Part shown: positions 41,887-50,119 of the stretch, in pieces | How positions within the stretch are numbered: position 1 is the first letter of the stretch | How the letters are laid out: every line of letters begins with the position of its first letter | Source: Clostridium sp. AF27-2AA | Lineage (GTDB): Bacteria; Bacillota; Clostridia; Lachnospirales; Lachnospiraceae | Assembly (NCBI RefSeq): GCF_003478505.1 | Contig: NZ_QUFI01000004.1 | Coordinates: forward strand, 98,015 to 162,014 | Length of the DNA stretch: 64,000 nt | Reading direction: 5' to 3' | Program-made: the position numbers and the translations under genes | The notes under the pieces: model-generated | Database searches by the model: none | Seen by the model: only the letters and a program-made list of their open reading frames with translations | Told to the model about the DNA's origin: nothing

Positions 41887-42599
41887 ATAAAGGGGATTCA
41901 CCTTATGAAAATATAAACAGGTATCAGGACGCGATCCCGTTTCAGCGGGAACGAATAGGTTTATATTATTCATATTGTGAAATGTCAATTAAACATGTGC
42001 CGGAGGTAGAACATAAGGTTTCAAAAGGCCTCGGAGGAGAATTGACGGAATGGGAAAATCTTCTTCTGAGTTGCAAGTATTGCAATACCAGAAAGAAGGA
42101 CAAGGTAGCGCCACAGGATAAAAAATGGTATTTATGGCCGGATGAAGACAATACAGCCATTGCCTATACTTATAAAAATGGATATCCTATGGTCAATGAA
42201 ACAGAACTGAAAGATCTTGATCCAACTGGAACTATTTATCAAAGGGCGGTTAATACATATGAGGCCGTTGGCTTAGGCAATAAGCCTGCCCGGGAAAATG
42301 GTGAGAAAGACAGAAGATTTTTGAATCGAAATGCTTCTTATCATAGGGCGCTGCAGTCCCTCACTCATTGGCAGCATATTAAAGATGCTCCGGACTTGTT
42401 TAAAGAGGATATGAAAAAACAAATCTTAATGACTGCTGCGGAGGATGGTTTCGTTTCGGTCTGGATGACAGCTTTTTCGGAAGAACCGGAAATTCTTAAA
42501 GCACTGATAGATTATTTCCCTGGAACAAGAAAAGAATGCTATGATTATGATGAATCAGGAAAAACTAAAAAAATAATACTCCCCTCCCCAAGAGGATGA
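41874..42599 (+). CDS. ptuB: Septu defence HNH nuclease PtuB
   Basis: A 241-residue protein. The N-terminal part MRAVDKGDSPYENINRYQDA, YYSYCEMSIKHVPEVEHKVSK and NLLLSCKYCNTRKKD form an HNH/McrA-like ββα-metal nuclease with two zinc-binding CxxC pairs (CxxC at SYCEM is CEM with a first Cys in the YC pair). H in EHKV and N in ENLL are the catalytic pattern. ATG 41874 is chosen over 41859 because PtuB proteins begin M-x-x-V-K/D. It overlaps ptuA, and a terminator begins at its stop. Confidence 0.9.
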   Translation: MRAVDKGDSPYENINRYQDAIPFQRERIGLYYSYCEMSIKHVPEVEHKVSKGLGGELTEWENLLLSCKYCNTRKKDKVAPQDKKWYLWPDEDNTAIAYTYKNGYPMVNETELKDLDPTGTIYQRAVNTYEAVGLGNKPARENGEKDRRFLNRNASYHRALQSLTHWQHIKDAPDLFKEDMKKQILMTAAEDGFVSVWMTAFSEEPEILKALIDYFPGTRKECYDYDESGKTKKIILPSPRG

Positions 42600-42632
42600 C
42601 ATCACCTCCGCCGTGATGTCATCCTCTTTTTT
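42590..42632 (+). terminator. Terminator of the Septu operon
   Basis: AGAGGATGACATCAC (42591-42605) pairs perfectly with GTGATGTCATCCTCT (42613-42627), followed by a T tract. The stem includes the ptuB stop codon. Confidence 0.9.
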
Positions 42633-42667
42633 CAACCACCGGTTTAATCAAAATTCTCAAAACCCCA

Positions 42668-42696
42668 TTGACATTTCCACATCTACGTTCTAAAAT
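42668..42696 (+). promoter_or_regulatory. Promoter upstream of the 764-residue GHKL C-terminal-like gene
   Basis: TTGACA (42668-42673), 17 bases, TAAAAT (42691-42696). Downstream of it (42697-42878) the leader contains no G-C-rich structure but repeats the hexamer GTCTAA several times (near 42700, 42759, 42797 and 42849). Confidence 0.6.
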
Positions 42697-42878
42697 AGAG
42701 TCTAAGAAAGATGAAAATAGACATAATATTAGACATATCAAACTGCAAAAATTAAATGTCTAAATCAACGAAAACAATATAAAACCACAAAAATAAGTCT
42801 AAAACAACAATTTTAACCAATAAACCAACGAGAAACCACAGAAAAAATGTCTAACCACACAAAAGGAGGACGCTAAAT

Positions 42879-45173
42879 ATGCAAATGTCTAACTACAAAA
42901 ATCCCCATGCCATGTCCGGCGCGGGTATGGATAATCAGGATGCCCTTTCCCTGGCGGTGAGGTTATATGGGCATTTCCTTCACAACCTGGTCGAGGAGGG
43001 TTTTGAGGGTGTGGAGAATGCGGTCCGCATTCCGAAACGGAAAGGAGTGTCTGCCTGGGAAAAAGGCTGTGAGCAGGAGGAGTTTTCTGAGCGTTGTCTG
43101 GAACTGATCAGCAGAGAGAAGCTGTTTCTCACCAGAGACGGAAAGAAATGCCTGAACGATGACCGGGTCTGCATTGTGGTGGGGGAGACGGCGGAGGAGA
43201 GAGAAGTCACGAAGAAGCTTCTGGCTTCCGTGGATCTGTTTCTCCCGGCGGTGGATCAGACAGACTGGGAAGAGGTGTTTTCCGGCTATCCGGTTCCGGA
43301 GGAGAAGCAGATCAGCCTGGCTTACCTGCTGGAGCATGCCCAGGAGATTCTGGATTACCTGATAGAGCAGGATCCGGGAACGGAGCACACGGTCTGGATT
43401 TATGAGTTGTACAAGGCGGCCATGAAGAACAGGAAGCTGGCGGATCAGATCATGGCGGGCAATGTGGCCATTTTTGTAAACCAGGTTGACCCGCCTGTTC
43501 TGAAACGGATCACGGAGGTGAAAAAGGACCCGGATATTCCGGAATGTCTGAAGGATATATCCGAGGCCATGGACCGGCTGGATTTCGGTCAGGAAAAATT
43601 AGCATTGCGTTCCGTTTTGCTTTCGCCATTGTTTCGCATGGTGGAAGGGGATCAGCCCGGGACTTTTGAAATGGACCGGCTGGTCCACGCCATCGGGGAT
43701 CCTCCACTTTATCTTTTAGATGACGAGGAAGAGGAAGTTGAGGCAGAGGAAGAATTTCTGCAGACCCGCAACCAGATCTGGGGGCTTCTTCTGGCCTGTG
43801 GACCGGATCAGAAGATAAAAAAACTGGCAGAAGAGGGAATGAACCTGGAAATCCCGATCGAACTGAAACGGATCGAGGATGAACGGTTCCCGAAATCTAT
43901 GTGGGAGAAAACATACGCGGGAGTTTTGTGCTGTATGATGGAGCGCGTTCGGGATTGTGGATGTATGGAGCGGCTTTCCGCCATGCTGGAGATGGATGAA
44001 CTGCGGACGTTCCAGTGGCTTGGGCATCTCTATAGTGTGAGCAGGGAGTATTTTCCAATGAAAATCCTGATGACCCAGGCCATTTTTCCGAACTGTGCGG
44101 GGAAATGCATCGCGGCGGAGGATGCAATCCTGGGGTATTTGAACGATGAACTGGTACAGATCAGGGATGGCCTCGGGATAGATACTTCGTATCCCAATAT
44201 GGAATCAAAACGGCTGCATATGCGGGTAGAGTCTGCGCTTTATGACTGGCCGATACGCCGGATAGACAACTATGAAGTAGCAAGACAGATCAGTTACGGC
44301 CTGAACCGTATGTTTGCCTCGAAACCCCTTTCAGAACAGAGCGAAGAGGTTCAGGAGGCCTGCAGACGGCTGTATGGCTGGCTTGAAACGAACAGAACGT
44401 GCAGAGCGCGCACGAATTATTTCCCTGAATTTCGGAGTGAGGCAGATTGCGCGAAGCTGTTGACCGTGAAATCGGTCGCCAGAATGAATGAGGACGCGAA
44501 CCGGCTGCGTGAACTTGTCGAAACAGCGGGTGTTGATTCCGCGGATGAGCTGCTGGACCTTGTAGTTTGTGGAACGAAATTCAAAAGCGGGCATGCCTTT
44601 GGGATCAAAAGCGGGCTCGGCTATGATTTCGAAAAAGATGTGGATTTTGAAGGGGATGAATTCATTCAAAAGCTTTCGCAGGATGAAAAAGACCGGGTCA
44701 TTGGTGAGGTCAGAAAAGCGGGAGAAGATTATGTCTTCGAATGGCTGGTCGGGCAGTTCCGGAAAAAAGGCTATAAAACCCAAATTAAGGATCACGATTT
44801 TTGCTACATGGCAACAAAAAACAACCGGTATATGGTGGAGATAAAATCAGGAAATATGAGCCATGGAGACGACAGCTATGATATGGATGTTCTGTGCACA
44901 CATATGGATGGCGGCGTGGATACGTATGATGAGAATCGTGAATACAAAATCAAGGTGAGCACTTCGGGCAGTCAGTATAAAAAGGTATTTCGCCTGTTTG
45001 ACAAAGAGCTGTGCGAAATTGCGCGCTGTGGAGAACATTACCATCTGGTCAAGGTGATCTGCAACCCGGAGACAATGGAGGTGGAGAGCATCCGCGATTA
45101 CGCGAATCCGTTGAGATATCTGGGAGAACGTCTGAAAAACAAAGAAAACGGCTATTTGTGGGTGGAAAGTTAA
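42879..45173 (+). CDS. GHKL-system C-terminal module without the ATPase domain, DUF3883-like end
   Basis: A 764-residue protein. From residue 24 (LSLAVRLYGHFLHNLVEEGF) it matches the C-terminal two thirds of the full GHKL protein at 54198 (VVLYGQFLHNLVEQDF): the same DPDIPECLKD, LVPVDDTDW-like and ACGPD-K-K motifs follow in order. The end has YMVEIKSG and YKIKVSTSGSQYKKVFRLF, GEHYHLVKVICNPETM, a DUF3883-like domain possibly of PD-(D/E)XK nuclease type. The ATPase N terminus is absent. AAAGGAGGAC precedes ATG. Separated copies of the N module lie downstream (45190 and 46585). Confidence 0.65.
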   Translation: MQMSNYKNPHAMSGAGMDNQDALSLAVRLYGHFLHNLVEEGFEGVENAVRIPKRKGVSAWEKGCEQEEFSERCLELISREKLFLTRDGKKCLNDDRVCIVVGETAEEREVTKKLLASVDLFLPAVDQTDWEEVFSGYPVPEEKQISLAYLLEHAQEILDYLIEQDPGTEHTVWIYELYKAAMKNRKLADQIMAGNVAIFVNQVDPPVLKRITEVKKDPDIPECLKDISEAMDRLDFGQEKLALRSVLLSPLFRMVEGDQPGTFEMDRLVHAIGDPPLYLLDDEEEEVEAEEEFLQTRNQIWGLLLACGPDQKIKKLAEEGMNLEIPIELKRIEDERFPKSMWEKTYAGVLCCMMERVRDCGCMERLSAMLEMDELRTFQWLGHLYSVSREYFPMKILMTQAIFPNCAGKCIAAEDAILGYLNDELVQIRDGLGIDTSYPNMESKRLHMRVESALYDWPIRRIDNYEVARQISYGLNRMFASKPLSEQSEEVQEACRRLYGWLETNRTCRARTNYFPEFRSEADCAKLLTVKSVARMNEDANRLRELVETAGVDSADELLDLVVCGTKFKSGHAFGIKSGLGYDFEKDVDFEGDEFIQKLSQDEKDRVIGEVRKAGEDYVFEWLVGQFRKKGYKTQIKDHDFCYMATKNNRYMVEIKSGNMSHGDDSYDMDVLCTHMDGGVDTYDENREYKIKVSTSGSQYKKVFRLFDKELCEIARCGEHYHLVKVICNPETMEVESIRDYANPLRYLGERLKNKENGYLWVES

Positions 45174-45189
45174 ATTTCCCGTGAAAAGA

Positions 45190-45242
45190 TATTCAGGGAA
45201 AATCAGCAGAACCCTGCTGTGTGAAATGATAGGAGAAGATGT
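45190..45242 (+). pseudogene. Fragment of a GHKL N-module gene
   Basis: About 50 bases (TTCAGGGAAAATCAGCAGAA ... GGAGAAGAT) are nearly identical to 47200-47250, which encodes FQGESSRTLLYETVGED in the gene at 46585. Here no frame is kept. It is a remnant of duplication in the gene-free stretch 45174-45404. Confidence 0.65.
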
Positions 45243-45280
45243 GCTTATCATGTCATATTATAGGTCGAAAAAATATGGTA

Positions 45281-45343
45281 AAGAGACAATGAAATAACCA
45301 AAATCCATAGACCAGAGAGAACAGATTAACTATAATAAAAGTA
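45281..45343 (+). promoter_or_regulatory. Duplicated promoter/operator region, copy 1
   Basis: TAGACC (45308-45313), 17 bases, TATAAT (45331-45336), preceded by the block GAGACAATGAAATAACCAAAA. The same arrangement occurs at 48748-48813. Conservation outside the -35 and -10 suggests a shared operator. Confidence 0.7.
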
Positions 45344-45404
45344 TAAGCATGAGCTGCAGACACTCAGGAAACGGAGCATTTACATACATGAAAGGCAACG
45401 GAAC

Positions 45405-46511
45405 ATGGAAAGAATAAGCTGGTTTATTGAAGATTTACGAGATGAACAGGAAAAACAGGGGATCATACCTGCGCCATATACGATCCGCAATCGTGTGGAA
45501 GGCACGATGGATAAGCTGGAATATGACATAGCCAGGCTGCGTTACGGAGCGGCTTATCACAGCGGCGAATTTAATATTGACAGAATCAGTCCGGATGTGT
45601 GGGATGACATGAAAATGGCAGAAAGTGACATGCTACTGATTTTTGCGGATATTATGTGGGATGTGCAGTGGCTTGTTCGTTTTTTTGGAATCTCAAAGGG
45701 AAAGAACATCAAAGGACCGGATGATTTTGATTATGATGTGTCACCGGAGCAAAAGAGTATTATTCTCATGAGTTTTTCTGAGAAAAGAATTCGGAAGGCG
45801 GCGTCATTACTTCGTATGCCCAATTATACCAGTGATCTGTTATGCCCGGTGATTATGGATTATAATGTGGACTTCCCCGATATGATGGGACTGTTTAAGA
45901 AATGTTTCGGGGAATTGTGGAAGGCTGGACTGGAGGATATTCCGGGAAGTATTTCTGCACAGTACTATAAAAAGCTGCCGGAGGACTACTATGTGCTTCC
46001 TTATGGAATGCGTGATACGCTGAAAAAGCGCCGTGAGATTATGAAAAAGATAGAAGCATTTTTAGATTCCATTCCAAGAAAAAATTTACAGCCCAGAGGC
46101 AAGGAGAATGCATGGTTTACCGTAGTTTGTTATGGAAGCTTTCTGACGAGTCGATATCAGGAAACTTCGGACATTGATCTGCTGATTATTGCGGATAGTT
46201 TTACAACAGAATTAGCTGTACAGAGCCGTCTGGCTCAGTTCCTGGAAAAAGAAGGACTGTTTCATGAACTTCCAGTGACCAGACTGGAACATACAAGTCC
46301 ATTTGCATTACAGGCTCTTTTGACAAGTACCTGGTTGTATGAAGATGAAGTCCCGAATCGGCTTTGTTTTGGGGAGTGGGTAAAAAGGCTGGTAGACCGC
46401 TGGGGATATGATCCCATGGATAAGCTGCGGCAGGAGCAGCGGGAAAAGACCAGAATATTAAAGGAAAAAACCAGAAATCTGATGGAGCCGGATATGCAGG
46501 AAGCTGTTTAA
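45405..46511 (+). CDS. Nucleotidyltransferase of Pol-beta/MNT type
   Basis: A 368-residue protein. Residues 1-225 are helical (MERISWFIEDLRDEQEKQGI, SIILMSFSEKRIRKAASLL). The nucleotidyltransferase core is at about 240-265: VVCYGSFLTSRYQETSDIDLLIIAD, giving the GS-x-DID pattern that binds nucleotide and metal. It is homologous across its length to the first half of the protein at 50120. Such enzymes in defence operons transfer nucleotides to tRNA or proteins; the target here is unknown. Expressed from the promoter at 45308. Confidence 0.75.
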   Translation: MERISWFIEDLRDEQEKQGIIPAPYTIRNRVEGTMDKLEYDIARLRYGAAYHSGEFNIDRISPDVWDDMKMAESDMLLIFADIMWDVQWLVRFFGISKGKNIKGPDDFDYDVSPEQKSIILMSFSEKRIRKAASLLRMPNYTSDLLCPVIMDYNVDFPDMMGLFKKCFGELWKAGLEDIPGSISAQYYKKLPEDYYVLPYGMRDTLKKRREIMKKIEAFLDSIPRKNLQPRGKENAWFTVVCYGSFLTSRYQETSDIDLLIIADSFTTELAVQSRLAQFLEKEGLFHELPVTRLEHTSPFALQALLTSTWLYEDEVPNRLCFGEWVKRLVDRWGYDPMDKLRQEQREKTRILKEKTRNLMEPDMQEAV

Positions 46512-46584
46512 TATGTAGAATAAAAATTATACGGTCATTTATGGGAGAAAAGGTAACATTTCTGTGCTAAGGAGGCGTACAAAG

Positions 46585-47391
46585 ATGGCAGAAAAGATTT
46601 TGAAATGGTTTCTGAAAAAAGCAACAGCAATGGGATGCGAAACAGAGAAAGGAATGGAACAGGTTGCTGTAAGATGCAGGCTTACGGATACAAGGCTGGA
46701 GCTTTCTCATAATGGGAGAGGGTTCCGGCTGGAAGAACTGCTCGATCTGCTCTATGATATGAGAGCAGTTTGGCAGACATCGCCGTTTTATGGAAGTGGT
46801 ATTACCATTTCTTCTTATCTGGAAGAGGGTGGTCTGTATAAACGTTTTTCCATGAATGCGGAGGGCCTGGAAACTGGCCGGGAAGAAGGTATTTTCATGT
46901 TTTTGGAAAAGGCAAAAAGGGAAGTGCTGGAGGCAGTCGCGGAAGAAAAACCGGAGGAGGCATTTGATGATTCTGCTTTCCATACGGAAATCCGTCTTGA
47001 ATTGGGATCGGAAAATTATTACAAACAGGCGAAAGCACTGTGTGAAGTGTTAAGATATCAGGTACCCTTTGTACTCTTAACGATGCCTCAGATTCAGTTT
47101 GTGGAAATGGTATGGGATACCTTTGAACGGAAGGAGAGTATGGTCTGTAAGCGTGGAACCGTACAAGAACGAAAAAACGGCCTGAAGGAGATGGATGTTT
47201 TTCAGGGGGAAAGCAGCAGAACTCTGCTGTATGAAACGGTAGGAGAAGATAAAAACCGTATTGTTGTGGCCTGTGAACTAGCAGACAACAGAATATTGCC
47301 CATGCAGAGTGCCATGTTCGGAGAAATTCTATTTCCTGTGCTGGTGGAACGGTTAGACGGAATCTGGAGCAAGCAGGGAAGTCTCTGTTGA
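46585..47391 (+). CDS. Free-standing, probably inactive GHKL N-module
   Basis: A 268-residue protein homologous to the N-terminal ATPase part of the protein at 54198: VRCRLTDTRLELSHNGRGFRLEELL matches IRIRLSDTELEFSHNGKVFSVKDIL, and FQGESSRTLLYETVGEDKNRI matches FLQGDRTRHLVYQSAGEGAERI. The N-box Glu and Asn (ELMQNARD there) are replaced by FLKKATAMG, and the ATP lid GQFGTGF is reduced to FYGSGIT. It therefore likely does not hydrolyse ATP. ATG 46585 after AAGGAGG. It may be a relic or a regulatory subunit. Confidence 0.6.
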   Translation: MAEKILKWFLKKATAMGCETEKGMEQVAVRCRLTDTRLELSHNGRGFRLEELLDLLYDMRAVWQTSPFYGSGITISSYLEEGGLYKRFSMNAEGLETGREEGIFMFLEKAKREVLEAVAEEKPEEAFDDSAFHTEIRLELGSENYYKQAKALCEVLRYQVPFVLLTMPQIQFVEMVWDTFERKESMVCKRGTVQERKNGLKEMDVFQGESSRTLLYETVGEDKNRIVVACELADNRILPMQSAMFGEILFPVLVERLDGIWSKQGSLC

Positions 47392-47416
47392 CAGTTCAGC
47401 ATAAAAAACATACTAT
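47388..47416 (+). promoter_or_regulatory. Promoter of regulator 2
   Basis: TTGACA (47388-47393), 17 bases, TACTAT (47411-47416). The -35 lies on the stop codon of the preceding gene. Confidence 0.65.
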
Positions 47417-47481
47417 GCAATAAGGATAAAAAAGAGACATACAAAAGCGACACGCAAAAGCGAGAAGGAAATCAGCTGTTT

Positions 47482-48672
47482 ATGGATAACGAATTTGGTA
47501 AAAAACTGAAAAACATGATGAGAAGCAACAAAGTAGGCAGACCGGCTGTAGCAGGAAAGCTCGGTGTAACTGCGCGCACGGTAAGCAGATATGTTACCGG
47601 GGAAACGGTTCCAGATACAGAGCAGCAGGAAAAGATTTTGCATTTGGTGAAAGAACTGATCAGAGAACAGAGAATAGCAGAATATGAGCGTACAAAGGTG
47701 AAGAGAAGTATCCCGGAAATGATAGAAATAGCCGGGAAAATTGTAAAAGAGAGTTATTCTCAGGCTGTCTGCAGATTATTTGCCGGACTGGATCCGAAGA
47801 AACAGGATCTTTTGCTGGATTATTTTCATGTTTTTTATACAATAAAACCGCATGAGCAGGAAATTCTCTCTAAGTTTCGGTATGTTCCCGTGGATAAACA
47901 GAATTTGATTCTGGACAGTCTGAGGGACAGTTTTGCTAATCGTTATGAAGAAGCTATGAAAGATCCGGAAGCCTGCAAGGTTTTTTCGGAGCGGATGGCT
48001 CTGTTTTCCGCATTAAAAAATAAGTGGGGCGCATGGATTACAAAGGGAACGATTTCTTTTGATGATTGCCCGAAAAGATATGAGGAGACGGAACAGATTG
48101 CGGCTCTTAAAGGAAAAATGCAGGATCATATACTCACAGAATATCTAAGACTGCATCTGATTCAGTATCTGGAATTCGACGAGAATGACTGGCAGCTTCT
48201 GTTGCTGTTAAGCATTCTGTCTGTAGATGACCAGAGGGAACATATGATTGAAAAGAGCCAGTTATACAGCGGGCAAAAGTATGTGTATCTTTCAGAAGAA
48301 CTGAAACATTATATAAAAGAATCAAACCGGACCGTGGGAAGAAGAGTGCGGATGCTTTCTGATTATCTGGATGAATGGGCTGGATGGCGTTTTGTCTGGG
48401 ATACGACAGATATTTATCTGCGGGAAAAGATGCAGTATGCCCTGGATCTGTACAATTGGGATGAAGAAGAGAAAAGCAAGCGCAGCAGGCCGTTGTATGA
48501 GATTGCTGAGCGCGTAATGGTCCGCTCTTGCGCATTGGGGGAGTACACTGCTTTTTACAAAGTGAAGAGAAAAATATCTCCGGAAAGGATCGTGGAGGTA
48601 TACATTACCATTGATGGAAAGGGAGAAATGCTGAGAGACAAAACAGATATGTTCGGAATCACCAGTTTATAA
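47482..48672 (+). CDS. HTH regulator 2 of the defence island
   Basis: A 396-residue protein with an N-terminal XRE-like helix-turn-helix (KLKNMMRSNKVGRPAVAGKL, then TARTVSRYVTGETVP; residues 7-40). The middle is homologous to regulator 1 (30817): CRLFAGLDPKKQDLLLDYFHVF, then HEQEILSKFRYVPVDKQNLIL. The C-terminal 200 residues are a helical/beta domain not recognised. It has its own promoter and terminator and lies between the two copies of the GHKL/nucleotidyltransferase parts, each with the same promoter motif, which it may control. Confidence 0.75.
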   Translation: MDNEFGKKLKNMMRSNKVGRPAVAGKLGVTARTVSRYVTGETVPDTEQQEKILHLVKELIREQRIAEYERTKVKRSIPEMIEIAGKIVKESYSQAVCRLFAGLDPKKQDLLLDYFHVFYTIKPHEQEILSKFRYVPVDKQNLILDSLRDSFANRYEEAMKDPEACKVFSERMALFSALKNKWGAWITKGTISFDDCPKRYEETEQIAALKGKMQDHILTEYLRLHLIQYLEFDENDWQLLLLLSILSVDDQREHMIEKSQLYSGQKYVYLSEELKHYIKESNRTVGRRVRMLSDYLDEWAGWRFVWDTTDIYLREKMQYALDLYNWDEEEKSKRSRPLYEIAERVMVRSCALGEYTAFYKVKRKISPERIVEVYITIDGKGEMLRDKTDMFGITSL

Positions 48673-48680
48673 AAGTACGG

Positions 48681-48719
48681 AAAGAGAAAATCGTTCGTGG
48701 TATGGTTTTCTCTTTTTTT
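48681..48719 (+). terminator. Terminator of regulator 2
   Basis: AAAGAGAAAA (48681-48690) pairs with TTTTCTCTTT (48706-48715), running into a T tract. Confidence 0.8.
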
Positions 48720-48747
48720 ATCTTGAGATGTCACATTTTATGCTAAC

Positions 48748-48813
48748 AAAATATTGAAAGAGACATTGAAATAACCAAAAACTATAGACCGGGAGTATTG
48801 GGTCCAGTATAAT
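48748..48813 (+). promoter_or_regulatory. Duplicated promoter/operator region, copy 2
   Basis: TAGACC (48785-48790), 17 bases, TATAAT (48808-48813) with the upstream block GAGACATTGAAATAACCAAAA, which matches 45281-45343 in sequence and spacing. Confidence 0.7.
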
Positions 48814-48836
48814 AAAAGTAAAGGAGCTGAAGAAAG

Positions 48837-49439
48837 ATGACAGAAGTAAAGTACGTGAAACCTTATGTTTTCTATGTTGCACACCGCAGGACGTTCCTGC
48901 AGCGCTTTTGGCACAGCCGCTTCGTGAACCGTCTGCGCTGGATGAGCCACGGTCATTCAGACTGTTATTCTACGCGGGTTCCGCGCTGGGTCAGGGCAGA
49001 CATTTCGCAGGCATCGATGACATTTGCGGTGAAGCGTGAACTGCCGACCCGCTACAATCTGGAGGGGGCCGGGGAGCCGTGTGGGGACGGGCCTCATGGA
49101 CTGCATGGGTTTGACTACGTGGTCTGCAGCTCCAGACAGCGGGAACCGGAGTGGAGGCAGAGAGAACTTGCCATCTGGTATCAGACAGAAAAGCCCTGCT
49201 GGAACATCAGCAATGAGTACGATATGAAGCGCGTGCTGGAGCGCATTGCGGACAAATATAAAGCAAAAGTCGTTGTAATGCAGGGCGAAAGCTACGAGAA
49301 GAATGGGAAGCCGCGGTTTATTCCGACGAAGCTTGTGGTAAATAAAAAGACCATGGATATTGCAGAGGCAAAAGCATTTATCCGTGGCCAGGAGTGGAGA
49401 AACTCTTACTGGAAGAGGAAAGAGAGGGTGCGGATATGA
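48837..49439 (+). CDS. Fragment related to RNA ligase catalytic region
   Basis: A 200-residue protein. Residues about 100-165 (YVVCSSRQREPEWRQREL, WNISNEYDMKRVLERIADKY, KAKVVVMQGESYEKNGK) resemble the part of DRB0094-family RNA ligases after the nucleotidyl lysine (CSRN-like motif, helix, QGEL-like motif IV). The lysine motif KxDG itself is not found, and the N terminus (KPYVFYVAHRRTFLQ, WMSHGHSDCY) is unfamiliar. So it is probably a rearranged, non-catalytic piece. AAGGAGCTGAAGAAAG precedes ATG. ATGA overlap with the next gene. Confidence 0.45.
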   Translation: MTEVKYVKPYVFYVAHRRTFLQRFWHSRFVNRLRWMSHGHSDCYSTRVPRWVRADISQASMTFAVKRELPTRYNLEGAGEPCGDGPHGLHGFDYVVCSSRQREPEWRQRELAIWYQTEKPCWNISNEYDMKRVLERIADKYKAKVVVMQGESYEKNGKPRFIPTKLVVNKKTMDIAEAKAFIRGQEWRNSYWKRKERVRI

Positions 49440-50116
49440 TTGAGTGCGTGCATGTCCTTGGATGGCAGTGCGTGGCGAACAAGGGTGAGTTTCAGGTGGG
49501 CGACAAGTGCGTCTACATGGAGGTGGATTCTTTTCTCCCGGTGTGTGACGAGTTTGAGTTTCTGCGGGACACCAGCTTCAAACAGGATGAGGTGCTTGGC
49601 GCCGGTTTCCGGTTGAAAACCAGAAAATTCAGAGGCCAGATTTCCCAGGGCCTGGTGCAGCCGCTGTCCATTTTGCCGGATGGAGAGTATCAGGTCGGTG
49701 ACGATGTGACAGAAATCCTTGGCATCAGAAAATGGGAAGTGGGCGAGACGGTGCTGACCAATGGCACGGTGCTCCATAGATTCCCTGGTGACATTCCGAA
49801 GACGAATGAGCTGAGAGTGCAGTCATACCCGGAGCTGATCGACGAATGTTATAGTCACCGGGAAGATAATACAGAGATAGATGATGAACGTATCGAATAT
49901 AAAATCAAGATCAGCACCTCCGGAAGCCGGTATAAAAATGTTGTGCGCCTGTTTGACGCTGAAATGCGTCATTCCGGAGAGCATTACCACCTGCTCAAAC
50001 TGATCTGCAATCCTGAGACAATGGAAATAGAAAGCATTCACGATTATGCGGATCCCTTAAGATCTCTTGGAAACAGTAAAAATAACAAAACTGGTTACTT
50101 ACGGGAGGAAAAGTAA
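49436..50116 (+). CDS. Chimera: RNA ligase OB domain joined to a DUF3883-like end
   Basis: A 226-residue protein. Residues 1-135 match the N-terminal OB-like domain of DRB0094/TIGR02306 RNA ligases: GWQCVANKGEFQVGDKCVYM, EVDSFLP, LKTRKFRGQISQGLVQPLS, and the linker IPKTNELRVQSYPEL that normally precedes the catalytic KxDG domain. There the ligase stops, and YKIKISTSGSRYKNVVRLF, GEHYHLLKLICNPETMEIES follows, almost the same as the end of the 42879 protein. The junction lies near 49.86 kb. Catalytic ligase residues are absent. Confidence 0.7.
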   Translation: MIECVHVLGWQCVANKGEFQVGDKCVYMEVDSFLPVCDEFEFLRDTSFKQDEVLGAGFRLKTRKFRGQISQGLVQPLSILPDGEYQVGDDVTEILGIRKWEVGETVLTNGTVLHRFPGDIPKTNELRVQSYPELIDECYSHREDNTEIDDERIEYKIKISTSGSRYKNVVRLFDAEMRHSGEHYHLLKLICNPETMEIESIHDYADPLRSLGNSKNNKTGYLREEK

Positions 50117-50119
50117 AAT

